Assembly (NCBI GenBank): GCA_017302165.1
Contig: JAFLCW010000001.1
Location: 248,001-312,000 of the forward strand
Reading direction: 5' to 3'
Source of the DNA: Alphaproteobacteria bacterium
Lineage (GTDB): Bacteria > Pseudomonadota > Alphaproteobacteria > Micavibrionales > Micavibrionaceae
DNA: 64,000 nt
Shown here: positions 55,527 through 63,950 of the stretch, piece after piece
Layout of the letters: each line of letters opens with the position of its first letter
Position numbering within the stretch: the first letter of the stretch is position 1
Notes under the pieces: model-generated
Databases searched by the model: none
What the model saw: the letters and a program-made list of their open reading frames with translations, nothing else
Told to the model about the DNA's origin: nothing
Program-made: the position numbers and the translations under genes

Positions 55527-56519
55527 ATGGTACGTATGACATATATGAGATCCGCTATCCTCATGACAATGCTGTGCCTCAGTATTTGGGGGATCATGCC
55601 CTCGAGCGTTGAGGCTTCGGCCAAGAAATCTTCGGGACGGACAATGGCTATAGCGGCCATTGTCAACGAAGACGCCATCACACAGTCTGATATTCAGGAC
55701 CGACTATTTTTAATGATTGCGTCTTCAGGGCTTCCGGATTCCCCTGACTTACGCCACCGTGTCATGCCGCAGGTCATGGAAGGTTTGATTGAGGAACGTA
55801 TTAAAATCCAAGAAGCGCAGCGTCTCAAGATTGAAGTATCTGACGACGAAATCGGCAAGGCGTTTAAAACGATCGCCGAGCAAAATAAATTCACCCCCGA
55901 ACAATTTGCCGATATTTTAAAAAGACAAGGCATCAATAAATCAACACTCGATCACCAAATCAGAGCCCAGATTGGCTGGACAAAAATCGTTCAACAGCAA
56001 ATCAGACCTCAGATCACCGTTAGTCCCAATGATGTGACCGCCCGTAAGTCACGCATTCAAGAAGCCTTGGGGAGAACAGAATATCTGGTCTCTGAAATTT
56101 TCTTGCCTGTGGATTCCCCTGCGCAGGAAGCCAGTGTGCGCCAGCTGGCGGATAAATTAATGTCTGAATTGCAAAATCCCAAAAAACCAGTCCCTTTTTC
56201 GGCAGTGGCCGCGCAATTTTCAAAATCCCCTGGCGCAGAAGAAAAGGGCGGTTCGATTGGCTGGATTCAGCAAGGACAGCTCCCCTCAGAAATTGATCAA
56301 GTATTGCCCACGCTTCAGGAAGGACAAATCTCTTCGGTCATAAAGGGGGCGAATAGTTATCATATTCTTCAACTGAATAAAAAAAGAGAGATATCGGGAG
56401 AATCAATCCCCTCAGATGACGATTTGCTCAACCAGATTGGTCTGGAACGGCTAACGCGTGCGCAAGCACGATATCTTCAAGATCTTAAAGCGGCGGCTTT
56501 CATTGACCGCCGGATCTGA
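55527..56519 (+). CDS. SurA-like periplasmic chaperone / peptidyl-prolyl isomerase
   Basis: About 330 residues with signal peptide (MRSAILMTMLCLSIWGIMPS). SurA N-domain (AIVNEDAITQSDIQDRLFL), then one parvulin domain (VSEIFLPVDSPAQEA, GGSIGWIQQGQLPSEID, ILQLNKKRE). Outer membrane protein folding. ATG 55527 has AAAGG upstream; the longer frame back to 55401 overlaps the epimerase. The classical second parvulin domain is absent, giving a short SurA. Confidence 0.85.
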   Translation: MVRMTYMRSAILMTMLCLSIWGIMPSSVEASAKKSSGRTMAIAAIVNEDAITQSDIQDRLFLMIASSGLPDSPDLRHRVMPQVMEGLIEERIKIQEAQRLKIEVSDDEIGKAFKTIAEQNKFTPEQFADILKRQGINKSTLDHQIRAQIGWTKIVQQQIRPQITVSPNDVTARKSRIQEALGRTEYLVSEIFLPVDSPAQEASVRQLADKLMSELQNPKKPVPFSAVAAQFSKSPGAEEKGGSIGWIQQGQLPSEIDQVLPTLQEGQISSVIKGANSYHILQLNKKREISGESIPSDDDLLNQIGLERLTRAQARYLQDLKAAAFIDRRI

Positions 56520-57336
56520 TATCGCCCAATTACCGCCCCTGCGCGAAATTATCCGTGCTTATGATTTACGGGCGGAAAAAAAATTAGGGCAGAATTTTCT
56601 GCTGGATTTGAATCTGACTCAAAAAATAGCCAAAGCCGCCGGCCATGTCGAACATACTCACCTGATTGAAATCGGCCCCGGCCCCGGCGGGCTAACCCGG
56701 GCTTTATTAAACACACCAGCAGTCCATGTAACGGCGATAGAATATGACCCGCGCGCTATAGAAGCCCTGCAATCCCTGAAAGATGCTTCGCACGGACGTC
56801 TGACATTAATAGCCGGTGATGCGCTGAGCACAGATCTGATGTGCCTTTGTGACGCCCCGCGTGCGGTGGTCGCCAATCTGCCGTATAATATTGCCACGCC
56901 GCTTTTGATTGGTTGGTTAAAACAAATCAGAGAGTATCAAGCGTTTAAACATTTAACCCTGATGTTTCAAAAAGAGGTGGCTCAGCGTATTGTCGCCCCC
57001 CAAGGGTCAGAATTTTATGGCCGTCTTTCCGTGATGTCGCAATGGTTATGTACGCCTAAAATTGCCTTTGATGTTTCTGCGTCTGCGTTTACGCCGCCTC
57101 CTAAGGTCACCTCAAGTGTGGTGCATTTTATTCCGAAAACACTACCCCCCACATCACCCTCTTTTTCGGCCATGGAAAAAGTAACGGCCTTGGCCTTTGG
57201 TCAACGCCGAAAAATGATCCGCAGTTCTTTGAAACCTTATGCAGACGCTGTCAAAGCCTGTGGGCTGGATGATAAAAAAAGAGCCGAGGAATTATCCGTT
57301 AACGATTTTTCGGCACTGGCGCAGGCGATATCTTAA
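56503..57336 (+). CDS. rsmA: 16S rRNA dimethyladenosine transferase RsmA
   Basis: Dimethylates A1518/A1519 of 16S rRNA. Motif I LIEIGPGPGGLTRALL, catalytic VANLPYNIATPLL, and LRAEKKLGQNFLLD near the N-terminus. The true start is uncertain: TTG 56503 gives MTAGSDIAQLPPLREIIRAY, which fits the family, and GTG 56458 is in frame further upstream. Both overlap the SurA-like gene. Its stop shares TTAA with gmk. Confidence 0.93.
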   Translation: MTAGSDIAQLPPLREIIRAYDLRAEKKLGQNFLLDLNLTQKIAKAAGHVEHTHLIEIGPGPGGLTRALLNTPAVHVTAIEYDPRAIEALQSLKDASHGRLTLIAGDALSTDLMCLCDAPRAVVANLPYNIATPLLIGWLKQIREYQAFKHLTLMFQKEVAQRIVAPQGSEFYGRLSVMSQWLCTPKIAFDVSASAFTPPPKVTSSVVHFIPKTLPPTSPSFSAMEKVTALAFGQRRKMIRSSLKPYADAVKACGLDDKKRAEELSVNDFSALAQAIS

Positions 57337-57971
57337 ATTCTGTCTTTCAACGCACGGACAAAATCAGACAATCCGCCAATACGTCTTCGTTTCAGCCGCT
57401 CGGCATTTAAAATTAGCTGAGCTTGCGTAATGGCTTTTTCAATATCGGTATTAATCAACACGTAATCATATTCTGAATAATGGGTCATTTCATCCGCCGC
57501 CTTACTCATCCGGCGGTGAATTTCATCTTCGGTGTCCCGGCCTCTGGCACGCAGACGCCGCTCCAGTTCTTGTGAGGAGGGTGGCAAAATAAAAACAGTG
57601 ACAAGGTCATCACGCGCCATTTCCCGAAGTTGCTGGGTTCCCTGCCAGTCGATATCAAATATAACGTCTTTACCTTGGGCGAGCGCGTCTTCCACAGGTC
57701 CTCTCGGGGTGCCGTAATAATGGCCAAAAACCTTGGCATGTTCTAACAATTCCCCTTTTTCAATCATGTGATTGAAATCAGCCACGTCTACAAAGTAATA
57801 ATCTTGCGCATGGATTTCCCCCGGCCGACGGGGGCGTGTGGTGGCTGAAATAGAATTGATCAGATCTGTATTATCTTTGAGCAAAGCGCGGGTGATCGTT
57901 GTTTTCCCTGCCCCTGAGGGAGAGGATAAGACAAACATTAAACCCCGGCGGGAAAGGGATATATGACTCAT
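57333..57971 (-). CDS. gmk: Guanylate kinase
   Basis: GMP to GDP kinase, 212 residues. P-loop FVLSSPSGAGKTTITRALL, SATTRPRRPGEIHAQDYYFV (GMP-binding), GVPRG-type region, and the CORE motif VIFDIDWQGTQQLR. Normal length. Convergent with rsmA. Confidence 0.97.
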   Translation of the reverse strand: MSHISLSRRGLMFVLSSPSGAGKTTITRALLKDNTDLINSISATTRPRRPGEIHAQDYYFVDVADFNHMIEKGELLEHAKVFGHYYGTPRGPVEDALAQGKDVIFDIDWQGTQQLREMARDDLVTVFILPPSSQELERRLRARGRDTEDEIHRRMSKAADEMTHYSEYDYVLINTDIEKAITQAQLILNAERLKRRRIGGLSDFVRALKDRI

Positions 57972-58050
57972 AGGGTGTATTGTAGTCAGATATCATACTC
58001 ATGCAATCCTGTGTTTTCATTTTCTAAGGACATGGTATAGGGTTCTTCAC

Positions 58051-58818
58051 ATGAAAAATCCGCGTCATATTTTGATTACGGGGGCATCGAGCGGGATTGG
58101 CGAAGCCCTTGCACTACATTATGCGGCACCGGGGATCAGGCTCTCTTTATCTGGCCGCGACCCGGATAGATTGGCACAGGTCGTGTCCGAGGCCGAAAAA
58201 AAAGGCGCGGCGGCGACCGGGAATATTGTAGATGTGCGAGATCAACAGGCGATGTCGGCATGGATCGTATCCCAAGACGCACAGGCACCGATTGACCTAG
58301 TTATTGCCAATGCGGGCATATCCGGAGGAACCGCTGGACATGTTCATGGTGAACCCTCAGATCAGGTTCGCCATATCTTTGATGTCAATCTATATGGTGT
58401 TTTAAATACCATTGACCCCATTTTGCCCATCATGTTGTCGCGAGAAACAGGCCAGATTGCACTTGTCAGTTCTCTGGCCGCGTTTCGGGGATGGCCGGGG
58501 GCTCCGGCCTATAGTGCCTCTAAAGGGGCGGTTCGGTTTTACGGGGAAGCGCTGCGCGGCGCCCTTATGGGCACGGGGGTTAAGATCAATGTCATTTGCC
58601 CCGGATTTGTCGTTTCCCGGATGACAGATGCTAATGATTTTCCGATGCCCTTTTTAATGTCTGCTTCCCAGGCGGCGCGTTTGATTGCAAAGGGGTTGCG
58701 CACTAATCGTGGCCGCATTGCTTTTCCCTTTATCACACATGTGATGTCATGGTTTGTATCTGTTCTACCGGACGCGTTAGTTCAGAAAATTCTAATAAAA
58801 TTACCCAGAAAGAAATAA
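58051..58818 (+). CDS. Short-chain dehydrogenase/reductase
   Basis: 255 residues. N-terminal TGASSGIGEALALHYA (TGxxxGIG), NAG motif NAGISGG, active site from ALVSSLAAF to YSASK, consistent with classical SDRs. A hydrophobic C-terminal tail (HVMSWFVSVLPDALVQKILI) suggests membrane association. Substrate unknown. Confidence 0.93.
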   Translation: MKNPRHILITGASSGIGEALALHYAAPGIRLSLSGRDPDRLAQVVSEAEKKGAAATGNIVDVRDQQAMSAWIVSQDAQAPIDLVIANAGISGGTAGHVHGEPSDQVRHIFDVNLYGVLNTIDPILPIMLSRETGQIALVSSLAAFRGWPGAPAYSASKGAVRFYGEALRGALMGTGVKINVICPGFVVSRMTDANDFPMPFLMSASQAARLIAKGLRTNRGRIAFPFITHVMSWFVSVLPDALVQKILIKLPRKK

Positions 58819-58958
58819 AACCATCATTTTTCTTTAAAAAAATATAATAATCGTTAATATGATGGTGAGGGGTTAGGGGTTTTTTGTCTGTGTAAACTGA
58901 CAAACAAGCAAAACAATTCTTTTGCTTGCGTGGATGTATATCCAATAAGAGGTTTACC

Positions 58959-59270
58959 GTGATCGATACGGAATGTCTGGAGCAGAATACGCCCAAAGCG
59001 GTGGCTTTGTTAAAAGCGATTGCCAATGAAAGCCGTATGAAAATTTTATGTGTTCTCAACGTGGCTGGCGAAAAAAACGTAGGTCAGTTAGAACAGATCG
59101 TGGGATTAAGCCAGTCCGCCCTCTCCCAGCATCTGGCGCGCATGCGTAAAGAAGGCTTGGTCACGACACGCCGGGATGCACAGACCATTTATTATTCCTG
59201 TCATAACCATGAAGTACGAGCAATACTGGATTGCCTCTGTGCCATCTATCGTCCCCAAACCCAATCTTAA
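58959..59270 (+). CDS. ArsR/SmtB-family transcriptional regulator
   Basis: 103 residues with a GTG start and AAGAGG upstream. Winged helix: LKAIANESRMKILCVLNVAG, then EKNVGQLEQIVGLSQSALSQ and HLARMRKEGLVTTRRDAQTI. Cys in ILCVL and two in LDCLC resemble redox/sulphide-sensing BigR/SqrR rather than arsenic-type CVCDL, but the ligand is not established. It is not next to an obvious target gene. Confidence 0.88.
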   Translation: MIDTECLEQNTPKAVALLKAIANESRMKILCVLNVAGEKNVGQLEQIVGLSQSALSQHLARMRKEGLVTTRRDAQTIYYSCHNHEVRAILDCLCAIYRPQTQS

Positions 59271-60205
59271 GACGACATCAAGCGGGTCAAGCTATCTGTT
59301 ACTTTTTGAACAGATAGCTTATTCAAATCATCTTCTTCAATCGTTGTGACTTTTTTCCCCAATGGCGCATGTTTTTTGGGCTGACTATGTTTTGAAAATA
59401 AAACCAGCGAGGGGCATCCGGTCGGTGCCATTAAATGTAACGGGCCTGTATCATTCCCCAGCGCGAGTACAGCCCCCCGGGCGAGGGCAGGGAGATCAAA
59501 CAAGGATGTTTTCCCCCCTAAATGAATACAGTCAGGATTGAGACGGGAAATATTATCGAGAACATCTTGTTCATCCGAAGATCCAATCAAGACGGGTGTG
59601 ATGTGATGGCGTTGTAAAAACGCGCAGGCTTCCGCAAAAAAAGAAGCAGGCCATCTTTTTTGAACATGCCGCGCGGATGATCCCGGAATGATTAACGCAT
59701 AGCGCGCTGGTAGAGAATAGACAGATAGGTCTGAGGTCATCCAGGATAAATCATCTATCTGGATATCCTGAATACCTGCGAGATTCAGTGTTTGGACATG
59801 GCCATAAAACGCCAATCCTGCTGACCGGTCTGGCGATATATTCCGGTGAGAGGCACCCGGGGCGATACCGACCCATTCCGGTTTGGGAGACATCAGGCGA
59901 AAATAAAAACCGGTACGGTCATTATTTTGAAGATCATACACACGGGAAAAATGCCCATGATTAAGTTTTGATATCAGGTCATGCCATCCCCCTACATCAA
60001 ACCATTTTGGGCGGTGATCGACCCAAATATGATCAAACAATTTTGTGCGTGTTAAGAGGTCAACATAGGGAAACGTCGTTAAAATCGTAAATTCTGCATC
60101 AGGATGATATGCTTTGATCGCCCGCATGGGACCTAAGGCTTGAACCATATCCCCTAAGGCACCGAGTTTAATAATCAGAATTTTTTGTGTTTTATTCTGC
60201 GGCAT
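59267..60205 (-). CDS. Glycosyltransferase family 9 (heptosyltransferase-like)
   Basis: 312 residues. ILIIKLGALGDMVQALGPMR at the N-terminus and LGNDTGPLHLMAPTGCPSLV at the ADP-heptose-binding site are typical of the WaaC/F family. Probably LPS core assembly. Overlaps the GT4 gene end by 14 bases. Confidence 0.9.
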   Translation of the reverse strand: MPQNKTQKILIIKLGALGDMVQALGPMRAIKAYHPDAEFTILTTFPYVDLLTRTKLFDHIWVDHRPKWFDVGGWHDLISKLNHGHFSRVYDLQNNDRTGFYFRLMSPKPEWVGIAPGASHRNISPDRSAGLAFYGHVQTLNLAGIQDIQIDDLSWMTSDLSVYSLPARYALIIPGSSARHVQKRWPASFFAEACAFLQRHHITPVLIGSSDEQDVLDNISRLNPDCIHLGGKTSLFDLPALARGAVLALGNDTGPLHLMAPTGCPSLVLFSKHSQPKKHAPLGKKVTTIEEDDLNKLSVQKVTDSLTRLMSS

Positions 60206-61451
60206 GTTTAAGGTTTCGCCGCGCCGATACCGGGGAAATCATGGCATATTTTTCATTCATTAATTCTGCATAGACATTCAAGGTTTCGTCCGTCATACGT
60301 TCCCGGGTAAAATGGGTGGCAATATGGTTCATGCCCCGCGTGGCCAGAACGGCGCGTTGTTGAGGCGTCAAGGCCAGTGCATCTCGAAGCGCATCTGCCA
60401 ACGCCTGAGGGTCAGAGGGCGGGATCAGCCACCCGGTTTCCCCCCGGATAATGGTTTCCCGTGCGCCGCCATGGTCAGTCGCAATCACCGGACGACCCAT
60501 GGCTTGGGCTTCGACAGGCACGCGCCCAAACCCTTCCGGATCCGTTGAGGCTGATACCACCACCGTCGAGAGCATATAGGCGGTCGGCATATCTGAACAA
60601 TGATCGATAATCCGCACGCGCCCTTCAAGCCCCTTATCGGTGATAAGCTGTTCCAATTCGGCGCGGTATTCATGACGCCCCTGATCAGACCCGATCATCA
60701 CACAAAAAACATCCGGCCGATTTAATTTTTCCATCGCTTCGATGAGAACGGTATGACCCTTCCAGCGTGTGAGACGTCCCGGCATCATCACAATCGGTGC
60801 GCCGTCTGGGATACGCCACGCACTCGACAGTGAAATCAGATGTGTGGGAACCACGGCGGTCGGGTGAAATTTTTCCAACGCAATACCCCGGTGAATAACA
60901 CGAATAATATTTGGATCAACGGCGTATTGTTCACGTAAATATTGCGCGACATATTCTGAAATGGCAATGACACGCTCGCCTTTGATGATTGATGAATTAT
61001 AAAAACGCTTGGCTTCGCCCGAGATATTATAAGGTGCATGGCACGTCGTCATGAATTTAACTTTTGTCCCCTGACAGGCCTTATAGGCCGACCACGCAGG
61101 CGCTCGAGATCTTGCATGCACAATATCAACATCGTATTTTTCCATGAGAGCTTTTAATCGTCCGATATTTCGCCACATGACATAGGGGTTCTTGCTATGA
61201 ACGGGCAGGGTAATATGGGTGGCACCGGCACGCGCCAGTTCATGCACGCGTGAACCTCCTGCTGACACCACAATTGATTTTGCGCCTGATCGCACCAATT
61301 CGGCCGCTACATCCAGACATCCTTGCTCTGCGCCGCCCGCGCCCAGTTCAGGAATGATCTGCATCACGACAGGTTGTTTTTTCGCGCTACCGGATAAATG
61401 TGTCATATCGTATGATTCAAAGAAGTTAATGCCTGACGAAAGTTTTATCAT
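60192..61451 (-). CDS. Glycosyltransferase family 4 (GT-B)
   Basis: 419 residues. VVMQIIPELGAGGAEQGCLD at the acceptor domain, PGRLTRWKGHTVLIEAM and EGFGRVPVEAQAMGRPVIAT (the E-x7-E region) in the donor domain. Likely LPS core or polysaccharide. ATG 61451 has GAGG five bases upstream; ATG 61406 is also possible. The start codon is one base from the start of the divergent hydrolase. Confidence 0.92.
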   Translation of the reverse strand: MIKLSSGINFFESYDMTHLSGSAKKQPVVMQIIPELGAGGAEQGCLDVAAELVRSGAKSIVVSAGGSRVHELARAGATHITLPVHSKNPYVMWRNIGRLKALMEKYDVDIVHARSRAPAWSAYKACQGTKVKFMTTCHAPYNISGEAKRFYNSSIIKGERVIAISEYVAQYLREQYAVDPNIIRVIHRGIALEKFHPTAVVPTHLISLSSAWRIPDGAPIVMMPGRLTRWKGHTVLIEAMEKLNRPDVFCVMIGSDQGRHEYRAELEQLITDKGLEGRVRIIDHCSDMPTAYMLSTVVVSASTDPEGFGRVPVEAQAMGRPVIATDHGGARETIIRGETGWLIPPSDPQALADALRDALALTPQQRAVLATRGMNHIATHFTRERMTDETLNVYAELMNEKYAMISPVSARRNLKHAAE

Positions 61452-61452
61452 A

Positions 61453-62199
61453 ATGCCTCAATTTATCAAAAGTACAAACGGTTATGATGTGGCCTATGAA
61501 TCCCATAGAGGATTGAGGCCTTGGGTCGTGTTTTTAGGGGGCTTCAGGTCAGATATGCAAGGCACTAAGGCGATCTATCTCGAAACGCTCTGCCGTGATA
61601 ATGGCTTTGGGTTCATCCGGTTTGATTACGGGGGTCATGGACAATCAGGGGGCATCTTTACCGATTTATGTATCAGCGACTGGACGCAAGATACGCTGGA
61701 TGTCATCGCCCATGTAGCGGGGGATGATCCGGTGATATTGGCCGGGTCGTCCATGGGCGGCTGGATTTCCCTGCTCTGCGCTGAAAAAAGACCCACGCAG
61801 GTCAAGGGATTGGTGGGCATGGCGTCTGCGCCGGATTTTACCGCATGGATTGAACGGGATATCACGCCTGCTCAACGTCAGGCTCTCGAAACGCAAGGCT
61901 ATTTCGAAGAACCCAGCGCCTATGATTCCAGACCCTATATTTTCACCCGGAAACTGATCAAAGATGGTGCCCGAAACGCGGTGATGACGCGTGATCTCGG
62001 CCTTAAAATTCCGGTCGCACTCTTGCAAGGCACCGCCGACCCGGATGTACCGTGGCAAACTGCCGGGCAGATCAAAAAGGCCCTTAAACACGCGGATTGC
62101 CGCCTTTATATGATTGAAGAGGGGGATCATCGGCTCTCCCGGCCGGAAGATTTAGCCCTTCTGGGTGGGGTAATAGTTGAAATGCACGCCCGTTTCTGA
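61453..62199 (+). CDS. Alpha/beta hydrolase
   Basis: 248 residues. Nucleophile elbow AGSSMGGWISLLCA (GxSxG), acid in GTADPDVPW, catalytic His in EEGDHRLSRPEDL. The frame is open back to 61219 through the divergent GT4 gene, but ATG 61453 (MPQFIKSTNGYDVAYESHRG) is the natural start. Substrate unknown; possibly a thioesterase or carboxylesterase. Confidence 0.9.
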   Translation: MPQFIKSTNGYDVAYESHRGLRPWVVFLGGFRSDMQGTKAIYLETLCRDNGFGFIRFDYGGHGQSGGIFTDLCISDWTQDTLDVIAHVAGDDPVILAGSSMGGWISLLCAEKRPTQVKGLVGMASAPDFTAWIERDITPAQRQALETQGYFEEPSAYDSRPYIFTRKLIKDGARNAVMTRDLGLKIPVALLQGTADPDVPWQTAGQIKKALKHADCRLYMIEEGDHRLSRPEDLALLGGVIVEMHARF

Positions 62200-62221
62200 T
62201 AACTGACGGGTCACGTCAAAA

Positions 62222-62311
62222 GGACAGGTGGCCGAGTGGCTTAAGGCGCACGCCTGGAAAGTGTGTATACGTTAACCCGTATCGGGGGTTCGAATCCCCC
62301 CCTGTCCGCCA
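62222..62311 (+). tRNA. tRNA-Ser (anticodon GGA)
   Basis: 90 nt including CCA. Acceptor stem GGACAGG / CCTGTCC (62222-62228 and 62301-62307), discriminator G, encoded CCA at 62309-62311. The anticodon loop CTGGAAA gives anticodon GGA. A long variable arm and a T arm GGGGGTTCGAATCCCCC are typical of class II serine tRNA. An AT-rich segment follows. Confidence 0.96.
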
Positions 62312-62556
62312 TTTACCGCCATGACAACGCGTCGGCGCGCTATATCCCGCAAGTCCCGAAATAACTCGCCCGTCCAAACCGATTGATAACGTTTCGATTA
62401 TTAGGTTTGCTCATTTTAACGAAGTTCTATCTTTCTTCCCTTTCCAACCCGTTTTAAGAACCATTCTTCAATGCTATAATCGGTTAGAGGTTGAAACTTC
62501 TGAGAGAGTGATAAGCAAATTTAGATGCCTCAAGTACCCAAATTATGGAGACGCAA

Positions 62557-62928
62557 ATGGGTTTATTTAATTTTTTCAAACGGTCTCCCAAAAGACTGGA
62601 AAATATCACCGTATATTATCTAAGTGAAATTGTTGATGGAATGGCTTATTCATCCCCTCTTGGCTATATGCCTCGCTTTTCAGATGACTACGAAACATCT
62701 ATTAAACAAAAACATCAGCCCAAGCCTGAATTTGGTAATTGTACCTACATCAATGAAATTTTAGACGGCAAAACTGTTATTTTGTTTTGGCAAAATGACA
62801 GAATTGAAGCGATCAGTTTTTTAGCAGAAAAAGAGGCAAGGGCGTTATCAGAATTGAAATTATTCCCAGCCAAAGATTTGGCAATTTTAGATAAAGCTCT
62901 AAAGCATTTTCCTCGTAAAAATTTCTAA
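62557..62928 (+). CDS. Hypothetical protein, 123 aa, in AT-rich region after tRNA-Ser
   Basis: Not recognised. ATG 62557 has GGAG about seven bases upstream; ATG 62545 is also in frame. Mixed alpha/beta composition, no signal or membrane segment. AT-rich, unlike the rest of the window, and followed 11 bases later by the HEPN-like gene, which suggests a recently acquired pair. Confidence 0.65.
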   Translation: MGLFNFFKRSPKRLENITVYYLSEIVDGMAYSSPLGYMPRFSDDYETSIKQKHQPKPEFGNCTYINEILDGKTVILFWQNDRIEAISFLAEKEARALSELKLFPAKDLAILDKALKHFPRKNF

Positions 62929-62939
62929 AAATCTTACAA

Positions 62940-63614
62940 ATGTACACTGAACAATATAAAACATTTCAACAAAATGTGGTTTTTGCTGCTAGAACTTTCC
63001 ATTGCTATTTAATAATAGGTGAGAAAGCTGCTACCGATAAACAAGTTTATAATGCGCTAAATAATAATGCTCGTTTCTGGAGCGACTATAATTATATAGC
63101 GCTGCAAACTGTTATAATATTTCTAGGAAAAATATTTGATACAGATAATAACACCAGAAATATCACAAAGATGTTAAAGGCGGTAATAGATGATATTTCA
63201 TACTTTAATAAATTTAATTTAAAAGAGAGAAAGTTAAAACTGTCTGGTGAGTTTGAAGGTATAAATGAGTATATCAACAATGCTCATGAACTATCTCGTG
63301 AAGATATTAAAGAAATTAAACAGCGCGTAAAAAAAGCACGAGGCCAATGGAATAATGTTAAACCTTTGAGAGACAAGATTTACGCTCACAATCAAAACTT
63401 AAATGAAGAAGAGAGAGTGGAACTCTACAAAAAAGTAAAATACAGCGATTTAAAAGACATTTTGCAAATTTTATTAAATGTAGCTCACAGCCTTGAACAG
63501 GCAGAATTGAATGGCAGAAGACCTGACTTCAATTATAATTATGAAGGTCCAATCCGAGTTGCTGAAAAGGAAGTTGACAATCTTCTTATGCTCTTAATAA
63601 AAGGAATGGATTGA
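62940..63614 (+). CDS. HEPN-like protein (AbiU2-type), possible RNase or defence protein
   Basis: 224 residues, Lys-rich and helical. RDKIYAH at 144-150 fits the Rx4-6H catalytic motif of HEPN RNases, and the LRDKIYAHNQ context resembles the AbiU2 family involved in phage abortive infection. The rest has no recognised domain. No antitoxin partner with a known fold is adjacent; the preceding 123-aa gene could be one. AT-rich, behind tRNA-Ser. The activity is inferred. Confidence 0.65.
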   Translation: MYTEQYKTFQQNVVFAARTFHCYLIIGEKAATDKQVYNALNNNARFWSDYNYIALQTVIIFLGKIFDTDNNTRNITKMLKAVIDDISYFNKFNLKERKLKLSGEFEGINEYINNAHELSREDIKEIKQRVKKARGQWNNVKPLRDKIYAHNQNLNEEERVELYKKVKYSDLKDILQILLNVAHSLEQAELNGRRPDFNYNYEGPIRVAEKEVDNLLMLLIKGMD

Positions 63615-63641
63615 TCTTTGGTTTCAAAAATCTGTTATTAA

Positions 63642-63676
63642 AGGAACGTGCCTTATCATTTAATAAGCCTGTTCCT
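63642..63676 (+). terminator. Hairpin after the HEPN-like gene
   Basis: AGGAAC / GTTCCT outer stem (63642-63647 and 63671-63676) with inner CTTAT / ATAAG. No strong T-run follows directly, so it may be a weak terminator or a folded 3' end. The rest of the 336-base gap to the next gene shows no further feature that I can support. Confidence 0.4.
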
Positions 63677-63950
63677 AATTAAAAGATGGGTTTTTAAGTG
63701 TTTTAAAATAACATCCAAAATAGCCTTCTTCACCACCCTTGACTATTTTCCCGTTTCAGAACATTGGTGGTAACTGGGCGCTATCGCCCCGCCATTATAT
63801 AATTATCTAAACATCTACTTCTTTTCTTTTTAATCACGGCATACGCTTGTGTACCGCTCGCATATTCCTTTGACGCAAAGAGTGTTAGAATCATATCTGC
63901 ATACGTTCAAAGAATTCTTTCCGCCGACCCTCAGAACCAAGAGATATGCC

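Noticed and set aside
58842..58860. AT-rich inverted repeat before the ArsR-type gene as an operator
   Set aside because: Arms are only four to five matching bases in a very AT-rich stretch, so it could be chance.
58733..59059. 108-codon minus-strand frame across the SDR-ArsR gap
   Set aside because: Overlaps two well-supported plus-strand genes and has no recognisable content.
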